DNA from: Edaphobacter paludis
Lineage (GTDB): Bacteria > Acidobacteriota > Terriglobia > Terriglobales > Acidobacteriaceae
Length of the DNA stretch: 64,000 bases
Reading direction: 5' to 3'
Assembly (NCBI RefSeq): GCF_039993895.1
Contig: NZ_CP121194.1
Span: forward strand, 3,286,001 to 3,350,000
Position numbers and translations under genes: made by a program. Shown one piece after another: positions 19,048 to 28,778 of this stretch (its first letter is position 1; every line of letters begins with the position of its first letter). The notes below the pieces were generated by a model. The model was not told the DNA's origin. It ran no database searches and saw only the letters and a list, made by a program, of their open reading frames with translations.

Positions 19048-20565
19048 TTATTGACCGCGGCGGGCTGGGCCGGAGCGGCTGCTACCTGGGCGGCTGCTTG
19101 AGCGGCCGTTTGCACCGGGACCACGTCCACCGGCGCTTCGTCCACCGGAGAATCCGCCGCCACCGCTCTTGGCGCGGCTGCGGAAGCCACTGCCGCTTCC
19201 CTTTGCCGCCTTGTAGGGGCTGGGGTTCGCGGCCATGGGAGCAACAGGATCGTTGCCGCGCCAGGTGCGAGTCTCGAGCTGCATCAGATTCTGTCCCTGA
19301 GTTGTTGTGTCAAGGGGTTGATTGCGCAGTTCCTTCTCAAGGTTCTTATCGGCTTCGCGCCACTCGAACTTGATCTTCAGTTCGCGCTCGAGCTTGCGGG
19401 CGTCGTGCTTCTCCTGGGGCATGACGAAGGTGGTCGCCACGCCCTTCTTGCCGGCGCGGCCGGTACGGCCGATGCGGTGAACGAAGTCCTCGGAGGCATT
19501 CGGCAGGTCGTAGTTGATGACGTGCGCAATGTCGTTGACATCGATGCCGCGTGCTGCAACGTCAGTGGCGACGAGAACGCGATGCTTGCCATTTTGGAAG
19601 CCTTTGAGAGCTGCGCTACGCTGCGACTGGCTGCGGTCGCCATGAATTACGTCGGCATCGTGGCCAAGCCTTTCGAGCTTCTTCGAGATGCGGTCGGCGC
19701 CATGCTTGGTGCGGGAGAAGACGAGAAACGTCCCCTCCTCTTCCCGCAGCATCTGGTCGAGCAGGCCGAGCTTTTGTTCCTGCATGACGGTGTAGACGCG
19801 AAGCTCCACGCGATCAGAAGGCTTCGAGGTCTGTCCGATCTCGATGCGGACTGGCTTGTTGACGTAGTCGCGAACGATCTCGCGGATATTGGCATCGAGC
19901 GTCGCCGAATAGCACATCGTCTGCCGGGTCTTCGGCACTGCGCCGACGATGCGGCGGATGGCGGGCAGAAAGCCCATATCCAACATGCGGTCCACTTCGT
20001 CGAGCACAAGCATCTCAACTGCATTGATGTTGATCTCGCGGCGGCGGAGGAAGTCTTCGAGCCGTCCCGGAGTGGCAACGACGAGGCGCGGGCCGCGGTC
20101 GAGCTGGTCGAGTTGGTTGTTCTCCGACAGTCCGCCGCAGACGAGCACAGCATCGTTCTTCGAGCCGGGAACGAGCTTCCAATATGCCTCGAGCACCTGC
20201 ATCGCAAGTTCACGGGTGGGAAGTAAAATCAGCGCGCGAATCGGGCCCCGTTTGCCACGTGTGCTTGGCACAGAGTTCGCGTCCATGCGCTCGATCATCG
20301 GGATGAGGAAGCTGAGCGTCTTGCCAGTACCGGTGGAGGCGGTAGCGAGAATATCGGCGCCTTCAAGTGCAGGCGGAATGGCTTTGGCCTGAACCGGCGT
20401 CGGAGTCGTAAATCCGGCGGTGGTCAGGCGATTCTTCAGCGAGTCCGAGATGTTGAAGTCGGTAAAACAGACGTTGTTCGAATCGAGAGAAACCGACGTG
20501 GAGTTGGCGATGACGCGAGGTTCAGCCTGTGTAAGTTCTTGTACTTCAAGAGTTGCGGTAGTCAA
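19048..20565 (-). CDS. DEAD-box RNA helicase
   Basis: The 505-residue protein has the Q motif and helicase motifs I-VI: ATASTGTGKTLSF, PTRELAMQV, ATPGRL, VLDEVDRMLDMGF, YSATL, VATDVAARGIDV and HRIGRTGRAG (DEAD is DEVD here). The C-terminal tail (about 60 residues) is Gly/Arg/Ser-rich and basic, as in RhlE/CsdA-type cold-shock helicases that bind structured RNA. The start is a TTG at 20565 with AAAGGA 6 bases upstream. A long untranslated leader probably precedes it. Confidence 0.94.
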   Translation of the reverse strand: MTTATLEVQELTQAEPRVIANSTSVSLDSNNVCFTDFNISDSLKNRLTTAGFTTPTPVQAKAIPPALEGADILATASTGTGKTLSFLIPMIERMDANSVPSTRGKRGPIRALILLPTRELAMQVLEAYWKLVPGSKNDAVLVCGGLSENNQLDQLDRGPRLVVATPGRLEDFLRRREININAVEMLVLDEVDRMLDMGFLPAIRRIVGAVPKTRQTMCYSATLDANIREIVRDYVNKPVRIEIGQTSKPSDRVELRVYTVMQEQKLGLLDQMLREEEGTFLVFSRTKHGADRISKKLERLGHDADVIHGDRSQSQRSAALKGFQNGKHRVLVATDVAARGIDVNDIAHVINYDLPNASEDFVHRIGRTGRAGKKGVATTFVMPQEKHDARKLERELKIKFEWREADKNLEKELRNQPLDTTTQGQNLMQLETRTWRGNDPVAPMAANPSPYKAAKGSGSGFRSRAKSGGGGFSGGRSAGGRGPGANGRSSSRPGSSRSGPARRGQ

Positions 20566-20907
20566 GTAATGTCCTTTGGGGGAGTTAAAGAGATCAGCGA
20601 AGGGATGCAGGGGTGCCGAGGCACCATGGTTTCTGATATCAGCATTGCTGTCGATTATCGAAGCGCTGCTGCTGCGCGGCGAGACCTGTCCTGTGACAAG
20701 CCTTCCAGCCAGAGCAACCAGCGCGGCTTCCGATTTTTTGAAGGAAGATGAGCGGTGGGGAGAGGCGACTCGCAGTCTCTGGCCAAACCCCTAATTCCAT
20801 CAAGGGTCTTTGCCTGCGAAGCCTGCACCTGTCTTTCCAGAGTGCATAATCAGAATACCACAGATCTGGGCTTTGATAACCACAAGGTTAAGCCTGCGAA
20901 AGCTAAG
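20566..20907 (-). promoter_or_regulatory. 342-base upstream region of the DEAD-box helicase
   Basis: No convincing gene lies here. The region contains a short GC stem-loop at 20612-20625 (GGTGC, CGAG loop, GCACC) about 45 bases before the helicase start. Long leaders with internal structure are common for cold-inducible helicases, so a regulatory 5' leader is plausible but not shown. Confidence 0.35.
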
Positions 20908-21786
20908 TCAGGCTTTGTCGAGCCTGCCCATACGGCCGCGAAGACCATCCGCAATACCTCTACTTGCATAGCAGAACTTATCCCACTTCCGGTTCTCGGC
21001 AAGAATACATTTCACAAAATCTTTGGAGCTGAAGAAGAAGAGCTTGAAGCAGAAGAAAGGAAATTGCTTCCAATATTTCTTCGTGACCCAAACCTTATTG
21101 CGCTCTTGGTAGTAGCGGCGTACCGGACTGTAGTTGGAAGTTTGAAACAGATACTTTCCTCTGAATTTATGAACCCTGGGCGTACCTGGCGAGTGAAGTA
21201 ACAGCGCCTGATCACATTCCTCAATGAAATAACCGTGACTGCGCAGCCGGAGACTGTATTCGTAGTCAACCGCATCGATAAAAAGGTCCTCCTCGAATGG
21301 CCCATGCTGATGGAAGGACGAGATTCGCATCAAGGTTCCCGACGTCATAGCAGCCTCAAGCCCACCTGTCTTGACGACAACCGCAGGTAGATCGGAACTT
21401 GAACGCTTGTCGATATATCGAGGGACAAGTATACCGAGACGCTCCCCTCTCAGGTTGCCATCAAAAGCCTGGAGCATGGAATTCATGAAGCCTTCAGTCA
21501 CGCAACTATCCTGGTCGAAGAGAATCACCCACTGAAATGAGTTGGCGTCAGCCAGACGGATGCCCGTGTTCAACGCAGCCGCAATACCAAGATTCTCTCG
21601 GTTCTCGACCAATTCAAAACCAATCTGAGAGCTTGCGGTACGCAGAAGATCGACCGATGGAACTGGGGAACCGTTGTCCACAACGATCAAACCTTGGACC
21701 TGCGGTCGCAACTTAGTAAGATTTTCAATTACGTCGGGGTCCGGGTGAAATGTAACCACCACGGCACAAACGCCGTTCATTTCCAT
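20908..21786 (-). CDS. Glycosyltransferase family 2 (rhamnosyltransferase-like)
   Basis: The GT-A fold glycosyltransferase begins CAVVVTFHPDPDV, followed by LIVVDNGSP, NLGIAAALNTGI and the metal-binding FDQDS; the later FEEDLFIDAVDYEYSLRLRSHGY is typical of dTDP-rhamnosyltransferases. The ATG at 21786 gives 292 residues and places the first strand at the N-terminus; a GTG at 21864 would add 26 residues without a ribosome binding site. The sequence is visibly more AT-rich than its neighbours, as surface polysaccharide genes often are. It is divergent from the flippase. Confidence 0.88.
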   Translation of the reverse strand: MEMNGVCAVVVTFHPDPDVIENLTKLRPQVQGLIVVDNGSPVPSVDLLRTASSQIGFELVENRENLGIAAALNTGIRLADANSFQWVILFDQDSCVTEGFMNSMLQAFDGNLRGERLGILVPRYIDKRSSSDLPAVVVKTGGLEAAMTSGTLMRISSFHQHGPFEEDLFIDAVDYEYSLRLRSHGYFIEECDQALLLHSPGTPRVHKFRGKYLFQTSNYSPVRRYYQERNKVWVTKKYWKQFPFFCFKLFFFSSKDFVKCILAENRKWDKFCYASRGIADGLRGRMGRLDKA

Positions 21787-22052
21787 GCCTGTGATCTCTT
21801 CTGGATGACCGGGCAGCCAATCCGTTGTTCGCATCAAGTTTATTCTATCGCTGCATGGATGCACTCAAAATAGATGGCCAATTGCCATTTAGATTCCCAC
21901 TTAAAAATCAACGGAAGTCAGGGTGGCTATTCTGTTTTGAACTAATAACTCGCCTCGCTCTAATGTGTCTGTCTCGGCCCTCGACGAAATAAGCAGCACA
22001 TGCGACACGCCGCTACGCACGTAGGTAGAATGAGCATAAGAATCTGGAGTTT

Positions 22053-23435
22053 ATGCATCTGATACAGCGCGTTCGTCGCCACTTGAACAAAGATACGAGA
22101 CTGGCACGCATCCTTCATGGAGGCGCCTCAGCGTTGATAAGCCGGGGTGTCGCACTGTTGGTGAATGCAGTGACCCTCCCTCTAACGATCCGGTATCTTG
22201 GCCCACTGGAATATGGCATCTGGGTGACCATCAGTACGACGGTCGTCATGTTGGCGGTTATGGATCTGGGAGTGGCCAACACGCTTACGAATATGATTTC
22301 GCGAGCGTACGCAATGGACGATCGGGCAGCTGCTCAACGCTACTATGCAACGGCCTTCTGGATCAGTTCGAGTATCAGCACTGTTCTTGGCCTAATCAGC
22401 CTGCTTTTGTGGCCACGCATCAACTGGGGGGCGCTCTTTCATCTTCAAGACGCCATGCTAATTCATGAGGTCTCGCTGTGCGTCGCGATTGCGCTCGGAT
22501 TCTTTCTCCTGAGCCTTCCGCTGAACTTGGTGCACCGGATACTGGGCGGATATCAGCAGACGCAAATTACAAATTATTTCAACCTGTTGAGTAATGGGCT
22601 ATCACTCACAACCATTTTGGTAGTCATCAAGCTGCACGGATCATTGGTCATGCTCATGCTGATGTACTCCGGCTCATTGCTGCTGGGCAGTATAGCTCTG
22701 AATATCTGGGTGAATTTGTGGGACAGGCGATGGCTCATGCCCGCACCTCGATTCATACGACGCGCGGTCATCGGCGATTTGATGAGTTCAGGGATGGGAT
22801 TTTTTATACTTCAGCTTGCAGGCATTGTTGTTTACAACTCGGACAATCTCATCATCACTCACTATCTAGGAGCGGCGGACGTGACTCCGTACAGCGTGAC
22901 CTGGAGACTCGCAGGATACGCCGCGGTGCTCCAGACAGCTGTTTTGCCCTCGCTATGGCCGGCGTACTCTGAGGCCTACGCACGAGGCGACTATGATTGG
23001 GTGCGCCGAATGTTCTGGAACACTGTGCGGATCGCGATGGGAGCAGTGACTGTGGCCGTTCTGATCCTGACTTTTTGTGGGCGATGGCTGATTCGATGGT
23101 ATGCCGGTCCTGCTGGCGTTCCAAGTGAGCTACTGCTATGTGCCATCTGCACATGGACGCTGATATGCGCAGGGATGGACCTTGAAGCTTGTTTATTGGC
23201 GGCAATCAACCGCGTAAGAGCTCAAGGTATCCTTTCCGCAATCGCGGCGGCACTCAATATCATTCTCTCGATCTACCTGGTAAAAAGACTGGGCAGTCTC
23301 GGTGTGATCCTTGGGACAATGCTCTCTTACCTGCTGATCCTGGTGGTGCCACAAACTATCATTGTGTGGCAGGCGCTCTATCGACCTCCACAGACCGCCG
23401 CGATTTCAGACATGCAGGATCAGCAGCATGCTTAA
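22053..23435 (+). CDS. Polysaccharide flippase (Wzx/MATE-like oligosaccharide transporter)
   Basis: The 460-residue integral membrane protein has about 12-14 helices. The N-terminal LISRGVALLVNAVTLPLTIRYLGPLEYGIW and VMDLGVANTLTNMISRAYA are the characteristic start of the Wzx/RfbX family. It would flip lipid-linked sugar units across the inner membrane. Its last 8 bases overlap the GT9 gene, so the two are translationally coupled. It is the first gene of a three-gene rightward operon. Confidence 0.9.
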   Translation: MHLIQRVRRHLNKDTRLARILHGGASALISRGVALLVNAVTLPLTIRYLGPLEYGIWVTISTTVVMLAVMDLGVANTLTNMISRAYAMDDRAAAQRYYATAFWISSSISTVLGLISLLLWPRINWGALFHLQDAMLIHEVSLCVAIALGFFLLSLPLNLVHRILGGYQQTQITNYFNLLSNGLSLTTILVVIKLHGSLVMLMLMYSGSLLLGSIALNIWVNLWDRRWLMPAPRFIRRAVIGDLMSSGMGFFILQLAGIVVYNSDNLIITHYLGAADVTPYSVTWRLAGYAAVLQTAVLPSLWPAYSEAYARGDYDWVRRMFWNTVRIAMGAVTVAVLILTFCGRWLIRWYAGPAGVPSELLLCAICTWTLICAGMDLEACLLAAINRVRAQGILSAIAAALNIILSIYLVKRLGSLGVILGTMLSYLLILVVPQTIIVWQALYRPPQTAAISDMQDQQHA

Positions 23436-24765
23436 GCGCTTATTGAAACCGGTATTAGGTCCGACGTATCGAAATATCTATCTGCCACTCCTGGATCGGT
23501 CAGGCATGTTGACCTTTCGCTGGAGTGTCAACTTGGCTCGCGCCCTCCGCATCCTGCCGCAGTCCACTTCAATCGCACAGGAGGCCGAAGAACGTTTTTT
23601 GATCGTAAACCTTACGCCGCATCTGGGCGATTCGATCATGATGATGCCAATGATCGAATCCTTGCGCAAGGCACATCCTCAATCCAGGATTGAATGCGCT
23701 GTAGAGGCTTCGATCGCTCCACTTTTGCGGGAGATGCCAATTGTCGATTGTGTCTACGCTCTGAGATTGGGCAACATCCCTCCGATAACACGTGCACTCG
23801 TAACGCATCGCATCTTGCGCATTGCGCAATATTACCGACAGCAGATGCGTTGCAGCGCACCCACAACGTGCGTCATGCCAAGGTGGGGTGATGACCTCTT
23901 CCGATCGAATATCCTCGGGTATCTGACAGGAGCTAGACGCCGTATAGGCTTTGCCTCAGATGTGAGCGCCGCTCAGCAACATCCGCTGCCCTATCGCGAT
24001 GCACTGTTGACTGAACTGATACACGGCGGCCGTGGAGTGCACGAACCGGAAAAGTTCTGCCTTCTCTTGAGGGAAGCTGGATTAATCCCAAATGCCAATT
24101 CCGGAGAAGCAAGCACTCAGGTAATCGCCTCACTCCAACACATTGCCGACAAGACAGACTGGCCTAATCTAGCAGAGCGGGTTGGAGTGGACAGAAATCT
24201 GCCTTTTGCAGTCGTCGCGCCGGGTGCAAGTATGCCAAAGCGACAATGGCCAATCGAATATTGGGCCGAGGTAATGGCGGACCTTCGCGCCAAAGACATG
24301 AAGGTCGTGGTGCTAACGGGCGCTCCAGACGCGAACCTAGCAAAGCAGTTGCACGAACTGAGTGGAGGCTGGGCCACGCTGGTTGCCGGAAAAACCAGTG
24401 TGGTGGAATCAGTTGCGCTGATATCACATGCGAAGATGTTCTTTGGCAATGACTCCGGCCCGGGACATATCGCCGGGGCATTGGGCGTTCCAACCTTCAT
24501 TCTTTTTATCGCAGAAGAAAATTGCGATCCCGATGGACCGTCTGCGCCGGAACGTATCCATCCTATTGGACCGCACGTGGTATTTTGCCGGCCAGCGAAA
24601 TGCCTCCCTCCCTGCGTCTCGTGCTGCGAGGCAGAAGAGGCACATTGCATCAAAACAATATTGCCATCGGATGTGATTGAATCAACTTCACGCAAAAGGA
24701 CAAGCGACGGATTCGTTACAACCATGACAGGACGGACTGGACGCGAAATTGAGCATACTGCCTGA
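23428..24765 (+). CDS. Glycosyltransferase family 9 (ADP-heptose:LPS heptosyltransferase-like)
   Basis: From the ATG at 23428 the protein has 445 residues. GT9 features are NLTPHLGDSIMMMPMIESLR near the N-terminus, VVAPGASMPKRQWPIEYWAEV at the donor-binding site and FFGNDSGPGHIAGALGVPT near the C-terminus. A Cys-rich segment CLPPCVSCCEAEEAHC follows, as in heptosyltransferases. It probably adds a sugar to lipid A core or a related glycan on the cytoplasmic face. It overlaps both neighbours (flippase by 8 bases, the next GT2 by 17). Confidence 0.88.
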   Translation: MLKRLLKPVLGPTYRNIYLPLLDRSGMLTFRWSVNLARALRILPQSTSIAQEAEERFLIVNLTPHLGDSIMMMPMIESLRKAHPQSRIECAVEASIAPLLREMPIVDCVYALRLGNIPPITRALVTHRILRIAQYYRQQMRCSAPTTCVMPRWGDDLFRSNILGYLTGARRRIGFASDVSAAQQHPLPYRDALLTELIHGGRGVHEPEKFCLLLREAGLIPNANSGEASTQVIASLQHIADKTDWPNLAERVGVDRNLPFAVVAPGASMPKRQWPIEYWAEVMADLRAKDMKVVVLTGAPDANLAKQLHELSGGWATLVAGKTSVVESVALISHAKMFFGNDSGPGHIAGALGVPTFILFIAEENCDPDGPSAPERIHPIGPHVVFCRPAKCLPPCVSCCEAEEAHCIKTILPSDVIESTSRKRTSDGFVTTMTGRTGREIEHTA

Positions 24766-25729
24766 GATCGAAATACTGTTGGCGACGTATAACGGCGAGC
24801 GATTCCTATCAGAGCAGATCGACTCTATTCTCGCGCAGGATTATGCAAATGTACGGGTCCTCGCGCGAGATGACGGATCGGATGACGGCACAGCAGCCAT
24901 TCTTGAGGAGTATGCAAGCCGGTTCCCCGAACGCTTCCGGGTTATGCCTTCCAGTCCAGGAACGGGGCATCCAAAGTGGAATTTCCTGCGTCTCATGGAA
25001 GCATCGACAGCCGAGTATGTATGTTTCGCTGATCAGGACGATGTATGGCTGCCGCAAAAGCTATCGATGACGATGCAGGCGATGAAGCGACTGGAAGCTC
25101 GATACGGCAGGGAACTTCCGCTCCTTGCATTTACCGATCTCCGCGTGGTCAATGAGCAATTGGAGACACAGCACGAATCCTATTGGAAACTCCATCGCAT
25201 GAACCCGCGTCAAGCCAATCATTTCGCTCGGCTACTTGGTCAGAATGTCGTTACCGGATGCACCGCTATGCTAAACCGGCCATTGCTGAAGATGGCACTT
25301 CGTATGCCGGACGAGGCGGAGATGCATGACGGTTGGACGGCTCTGCTGGCAGCGGCATTTGGGGCAAGCGAACCCGTCCTGACGCAGACAATGCTCTATC
25401 GGCAACACTGCCATAACATCCTGGGAGCTGCCAAACCGGAGCCCCAATTGAAGGTGCCCAAACTACGCCACCACCAGGAACGACAGAAGCGATGGCAGAT
25501 GAGTGAGCGACAAGCCAAAGCACTACTGCGCATCCATGGCGCCGAGTTGATGGCAGACAAGCGAAGGATATTGGAAGCTTTTGTACAGTGCGGAGAGAGC
25601 GGCAACAGACTGTCACGAATTGGAACAGCTCTGCGTCATGGTTTCTATGTGCCGTGGGTGAGAAACAACCTGTCCATGCTCTGGTACCTGTGGGATCTAA
25701 AAGCAGCAAAAGTTACGCCGCAAAAATAA
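24749..25729 (+). CDS. Glycosyltransferase family 2
   Basis: The 326-residue protein starts at a TTG inside the end of the GT9 gene. It begins IEILLATYNGERFLSEQIDS, then VLARDDGSDDGTAAIL and the metal-binding CFADQDDVWLP; this DQDD form is typical of rhamnosyl- and related transferases of the GT2 family. The C-terminal part is Lys/Arg-rich and helical. It completes the flippase-GT9-GT2 operon; the sugar added cannot be read. Confidence 0.9.
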   Translation: MSILPEIEILLATYNGERFLSEQIDSILAQDYANVRVLARDDGSDDGTAAILEEYASRFPERFRVMPSSPGTGHPKWNFLRLMEASTAEYVCFADQDDVWLPQKLSMTMQAMKRLEARYGRELPLLAFTDLRVVNEQLETQHESYWKLHRMNPRQANHFARLLGQNVVTGCTAMLNRPLLKMALRMPDEAEMHDGWTALLAAAFGASEPVLTQTMLYRQHCHNILGAAKPEPQLKVPKLRHHQERQKRWQMSERQAKALLRIHGAELMADKRRILEAFVQCGESGNRLSRIGTALRHGFYVPWVRNNLSMLWYLWDLKAAKVTPQK

Positions 25730-25789
25730 CATCGGCCAACGATGAAATCGCCGGCCGATATTCTTAGTGTTCCCAATCTTGCCGATTCG

Positions 25790-26266
25790 TTAGATATGAC
25801 AGCTCACCATGCCCCGCTTCTCGAGATAGCGCTGATGGTATTCCTCAGCTTTCCAGAAGGCTTTGCTCGGCTCAACCTTCGTCGCAATCGGTTGACGATA
25901 GGTGCCGGAGGCATTCAGTTCGGCGATCTTCGCTCTTGCCTCTGCGGCCTGCTCGTCGGAGTGGGTAAAAATGACGCTGCGGTACTGCGTTCCCCAGTCC
26001 GGCCCCTGTCGATTGATCTGGGTCGGATCGTGAAGCGCAAAAAATGCGTCGAGGAGTGTCTCGTAGGAGAGGCGGGATGGGTCAAACGTAACTTGAACGA
26101 CTTCCGCGTGGCCGGTGCGGTCGGTGCAAACTTCCTGATAGGTTGGGTGTTCGAGGTCTCCGCCTTCGTATCCTACTGCTGTGTCGATGACTCCGATAAG
26201 TTCGCTGAAACGGGTTTCCACACCCCAAAAACATCCTGCTCCAAATGTTGCCTTTTCGATTGCCAC
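25790..26266 (-). CDS. msrA: Peptide-methionine (S)-S-oxide reductase
   Basis: The 158-residue enzyme repairs methionine-S-sulfoxide. The catalytic GCFWG motif is at residues 11-15, followed by [48 protein letters not shown] and a C-terminal SCHI with a possible resolving Cys. There is no signal peptide, so it is cytosolic. It stands alone, convergent with the glycosyltransferase operon. Confidence 0.95.
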   Translation of the reverse strand: MAIEKATFGAGCFWGVETRFSELIGVIDTAVGYEGGDLEHPTYQEVCTDRTGHAEVVQVTFDPSRLSYETLLDAFFALHDPTQINRQGPDWGTQYRSVIFTHSDEQAAEARAKIAELNASGTYRQPIATKVEPSKAFWKAEEYHQRYLEKRGMVSCHI

Positions 26267-26533
26267 GTATTACTCCTTTACTGATTCATTGGATGCGCGA
26301 CGTACGCGTTTGTCATCGCCCTCCGGATGAATAGCTCGAGTATTTTGTGCCTTGGAAGACACCAGCGTCAAGTGCACCGGATGGCACAAACCCTGTAAGG
26401 CGAAAATCTGCCTGGCGAAAGAATCAAGGCATCCGTTTGTACAACTTAGGCAATTCCCATCCCGCCTACGGCGAAGCCACTTGCTAAGGCCAGCAGCAAG
26501 ATAACTAAATCAATTGCAAGCGGAAAAGAGAAG

Positions 26534-27472
26534 CTAAACTGGCCGTCGTCGCGGAGCTGTGGATTTCCCCACAAACGTTCGGCGCGGCCTGCTCGATTTC
26601 GGCTTCGCGGGCGTTTTGAGCTGCGCAAACTCGGGTGTCTTCTTCTTCGGGACGACTTTCTGGCCCTTGGCCGCGCGTCCCAGCGCCGTCACTTCGCCCG
26701 GCGTCAGTTCGCGAAACTCGCCCGGAGGCACATCGAGACGCAACGCGCCGTAGCCGATGCGGCGAATCTTTTCAACATGGTGCCCAATCTCCTCGAACAT
26801 CTTTCGAAGCTGGCGATTGCGGCCTTCGGTAAGCGTCAGTTCATACCAGGGATTATCCCCGCCACGGACGAGTTCGAGCTTTGCCGGAGCCGTAATGACC
26901 CGGTCGCGCCGTCCGCTGCGGACTTCGTTGAGCCGCCCACGATCAATCATGATGCCGCGCCGGATCTGGTCGAGCCCGCTGGCAGGCGGCTGTCCGCTAA
27001 TTTTGACGAGGTACGTCTTCTCCACCCCCGCAGCAGCCTTCGAGAGCGAGTTTGCCAGTTCGCCATCGTTGGTCATCAAAAGCAGTCCTTCGGAGAGATA
27101 ATCCAGCCGCCCGACAGGATAGAGCCGCACATGGTCGCCATGCGGCCCCTTCTGCTTCGTCATCAGCTCCATGACGGTGGGGCGCTTCTCCGGATCGTCG
27201 AGCGTGGTGACGTAGCCTCGCGGCTTGTTGAGCATGTAATAGCGCTGCTGCTCGCGGCCATGCAGCAGCTTACCGTCGACGCGGATGTGATCTTTTGAGA
27301 TATCGTGACGGGTGCCCAGCTCTTTAATGACATTGCCGTTCACCTGCACGCGACCATCGAGGATGATCTGTTCGGCCTTGCGGCGGCTGGCGATACCGGC
27401 TTGCGCAAGAATCTTCTGGAGACGGTCGCCCTGAGGGGCTTCCTCGGGCTGTTTTACGCTTTTCGTGGTCAT
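26534..27472 (-). CDS. rluB: Pseudouridine synthase of the RsuA/RluB family
   Basis: The 312-residue protein has an N-terminal S4 domain (LQKILAQAGIASRRKAEQII) and the catalytic block PVGRLDYLSEGLLLMTNDG with the active aspartate. The motifs EGRNRQLRKMFEEIGHHVEKI and IGYGALRLDVPPGEFREL match RluB, which modifies 23S rRNA. A basic C-terminal tail (PKSSRPRRTF) follows. It lies downstream of scpB in the same direction, an arrangement seen in many genomes. RluB rather than RsuA is inferred from the neighbours and tail. Confidence 0.9.
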   Translation of the reverse strand: MTTKSVKQPEEAPQGDRLQKILAQAGIASRRKAEQIILDGRVQVNGNVIKELGTRHDISKDHIRVDGKLLHGREQQRYYMLNKPRGYVTTLDDPEKRPTVMELMTKQKGPHGDHVRLYPVGRLDYLSEGLLLMTNDGELANSLSKAAAGVEKTYLVKISGQPPASGLDQIRRGIMIDRGRLNEVRSGRRDRVITAPAKLELVRGGDNPWYELTLTEGRNRQLRKMFEEIGHHVEKIRRIGYGALRLDVPPGEFRELTPGEVTALGRAAKGQKVVPKKKTPEFAQLKTPAKPKSSRPRRTFVGKSTAPRRRPV

Positions 27473-27633
27473 ATTCCTGGCTTTCTGACTGCGGGGCTGC
27501 TCATCGCGGTCGGGTACTTCTCTGTAGATTGTATCTGCTGCGTAAATAGTTGTATCTCAGAACGCTGGTGATCTGGCGCCCTCATCATTGATCAATGTCT
27601 CTCGCTGGCGTCAAAGGCTTTATAAAAGCTACT

Positions 27634-28701
27634 TCATTGAGGCTCTGGTTCAGCGGCCCCCTCATGATCCTCTTCAGGTTTGTCGAGCGGGTCATTCTCT
27701 CCATCGCTGTCGACAGGTTCTTTCGAAGCGTCCAGTGGATCATCGAGCGGGTTGTCCTCCGGATCGGGACTGCCGTCCGCCTGAAGCGCATGGGTGTGTC
27801 GCTCGGCGTCGATGGCGTGCGCCCCTTCTTCACGATCCCCCGGAGCCTCTCCCGCTTCAGCATGATGCTCCATGGGAATCTCTTCCTGCTCGGCCAGTTC
27901 TCCGGCCATCTTCTCGAACTCTTCGATGCTGGGCAGCTCGTTGATGTCCTTGAGGCCAAAGCGCAGGAGAAAGTCACGTGTCGTCTTATAGAGGATCGGG
28001 CGGCCGATCACCTGCTTGCGGCCGGCGGTAGTGACCAGCTTGCGCGCCATCAGACTGCCCAGAACGCCGCCCGAATCGACACCGCGAATCTCCGAGATCT
28101 CGGGTGCCGTGACCGGCTGTTTGTAAGCCACCACCGCCAGGGTCTCCAGCGCCTGCAGCGAAAGCTTCAGCGGTGGTTTCAGCGATTTGACGAAGCCGCG
28201 GACAGCATCGTGATACTCCGGCTTGGTGGCAAGACGATAGCCGCTGGCGACCTCACGAATTTCAAGACCACGGTCGCCGGTCGCATAATCCTTAACAAGC
28301 TGGTCGAGCATAGCCCGGAAATAGTCCCGCAGGCGGCGTTCCTTCTCCTTGGCCTCGCGTGCAATCTTCTTTTCGTCGGGGACCGGGACGGCATCCGCAG
28401 GAGCTTCGCTTCTTGGTTCTGCGGCTTCGGTCGAATGCAGTTCTCCAGCCGAAGGTACCGCTTCGCTTAACGGAGAAGACGCTCCCCCCTCTTCCTCGAT
28501 TCCTTCTTCCTGGTCAAGAACCTCGTTGTTGAGGATATCGACGCCCGCCGAAGCCTCTTGCAGATCAAGCGATTGCTGAGCGGCCTCAATCTGGTCGAGT
28601 TCAGCCTGGGCTTCATGCCCCAGCAGGCCGACAAGTTGAGCCAGAGTGACTGGCTCTTCCGAGGCATAGATGACGGCTTCGATCTTGGCTTTAAGGCTCA
28701 T
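27634..28701 (-). CDS. scpB: Segregation and condensation protein B, with acidic insert and tail
   Basis: ScpB is the winged-helix kleisin-binding partner of SMC-ScpA in chromosome condensation. The start MSLKAKIEAVIYASEEPVTLAQL, the GLEIREVASGYRLATKPEY block and LSLQALETLAVVAYKQPVTAPEISEIRG-type wing region are diagnostic. At 355 residues it is much longer than usual (about 180-250): an acidic Ser/Glu/Pro-rich insert spans about residues 48-115 between the first helices and the winged-helix, and another acidic tail covers about residues 265-355. It is separated from scpA by a three-gene islet. Confidence 0.9.
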   Translation of the reverse strand: MSLKAKIEAVIYASEEPVTLAQLVGLLGHEAQAELDQIEAAQQSLDLQEASAGVDILNNEVLDQEEGIEEEGGASSPLSEAVPSAGELHSTEAAEPRSEAPADAVPVPDEKKIAREAKEKERRLRDYFRAMLDQLVKDYATGDRGLEIREVASGYRLATKPEYHDAVRGFVKSLKPPLKLSLQALETLAVVAYKQPVTAPEISEIRGVDSGGVLGSLMARKLVTTAGRKQVIGRPILYKTTRDFLLRFGLKDINELPSIEEFEKMAGELAEQEEIPMEHHAEAGEAPGDREEGAHAIDAERHTHALQADGSPDPEDNPLDDPLDASKEPVDSDGENDPLDKPEEDHEGAAEPEPQ

Positions 28702-28778
28702 AGTTTATTCCCTAAGCATACCAACGCCGCACCCGTTCGACGCGATCTCAATAGTATGTTTCAGCATGGAGGGTAAAA

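Noticed and set aside
26446..26628. 60-residue minus-strand frame ending LVILLLALASGFAVGGMGIA
   Set aside because: It contains one convincing membrane segment but no ribosome binding site, and its upstream part overlaps rluB in another frame. It may be a small membrane protein, but the evidence is too thin.
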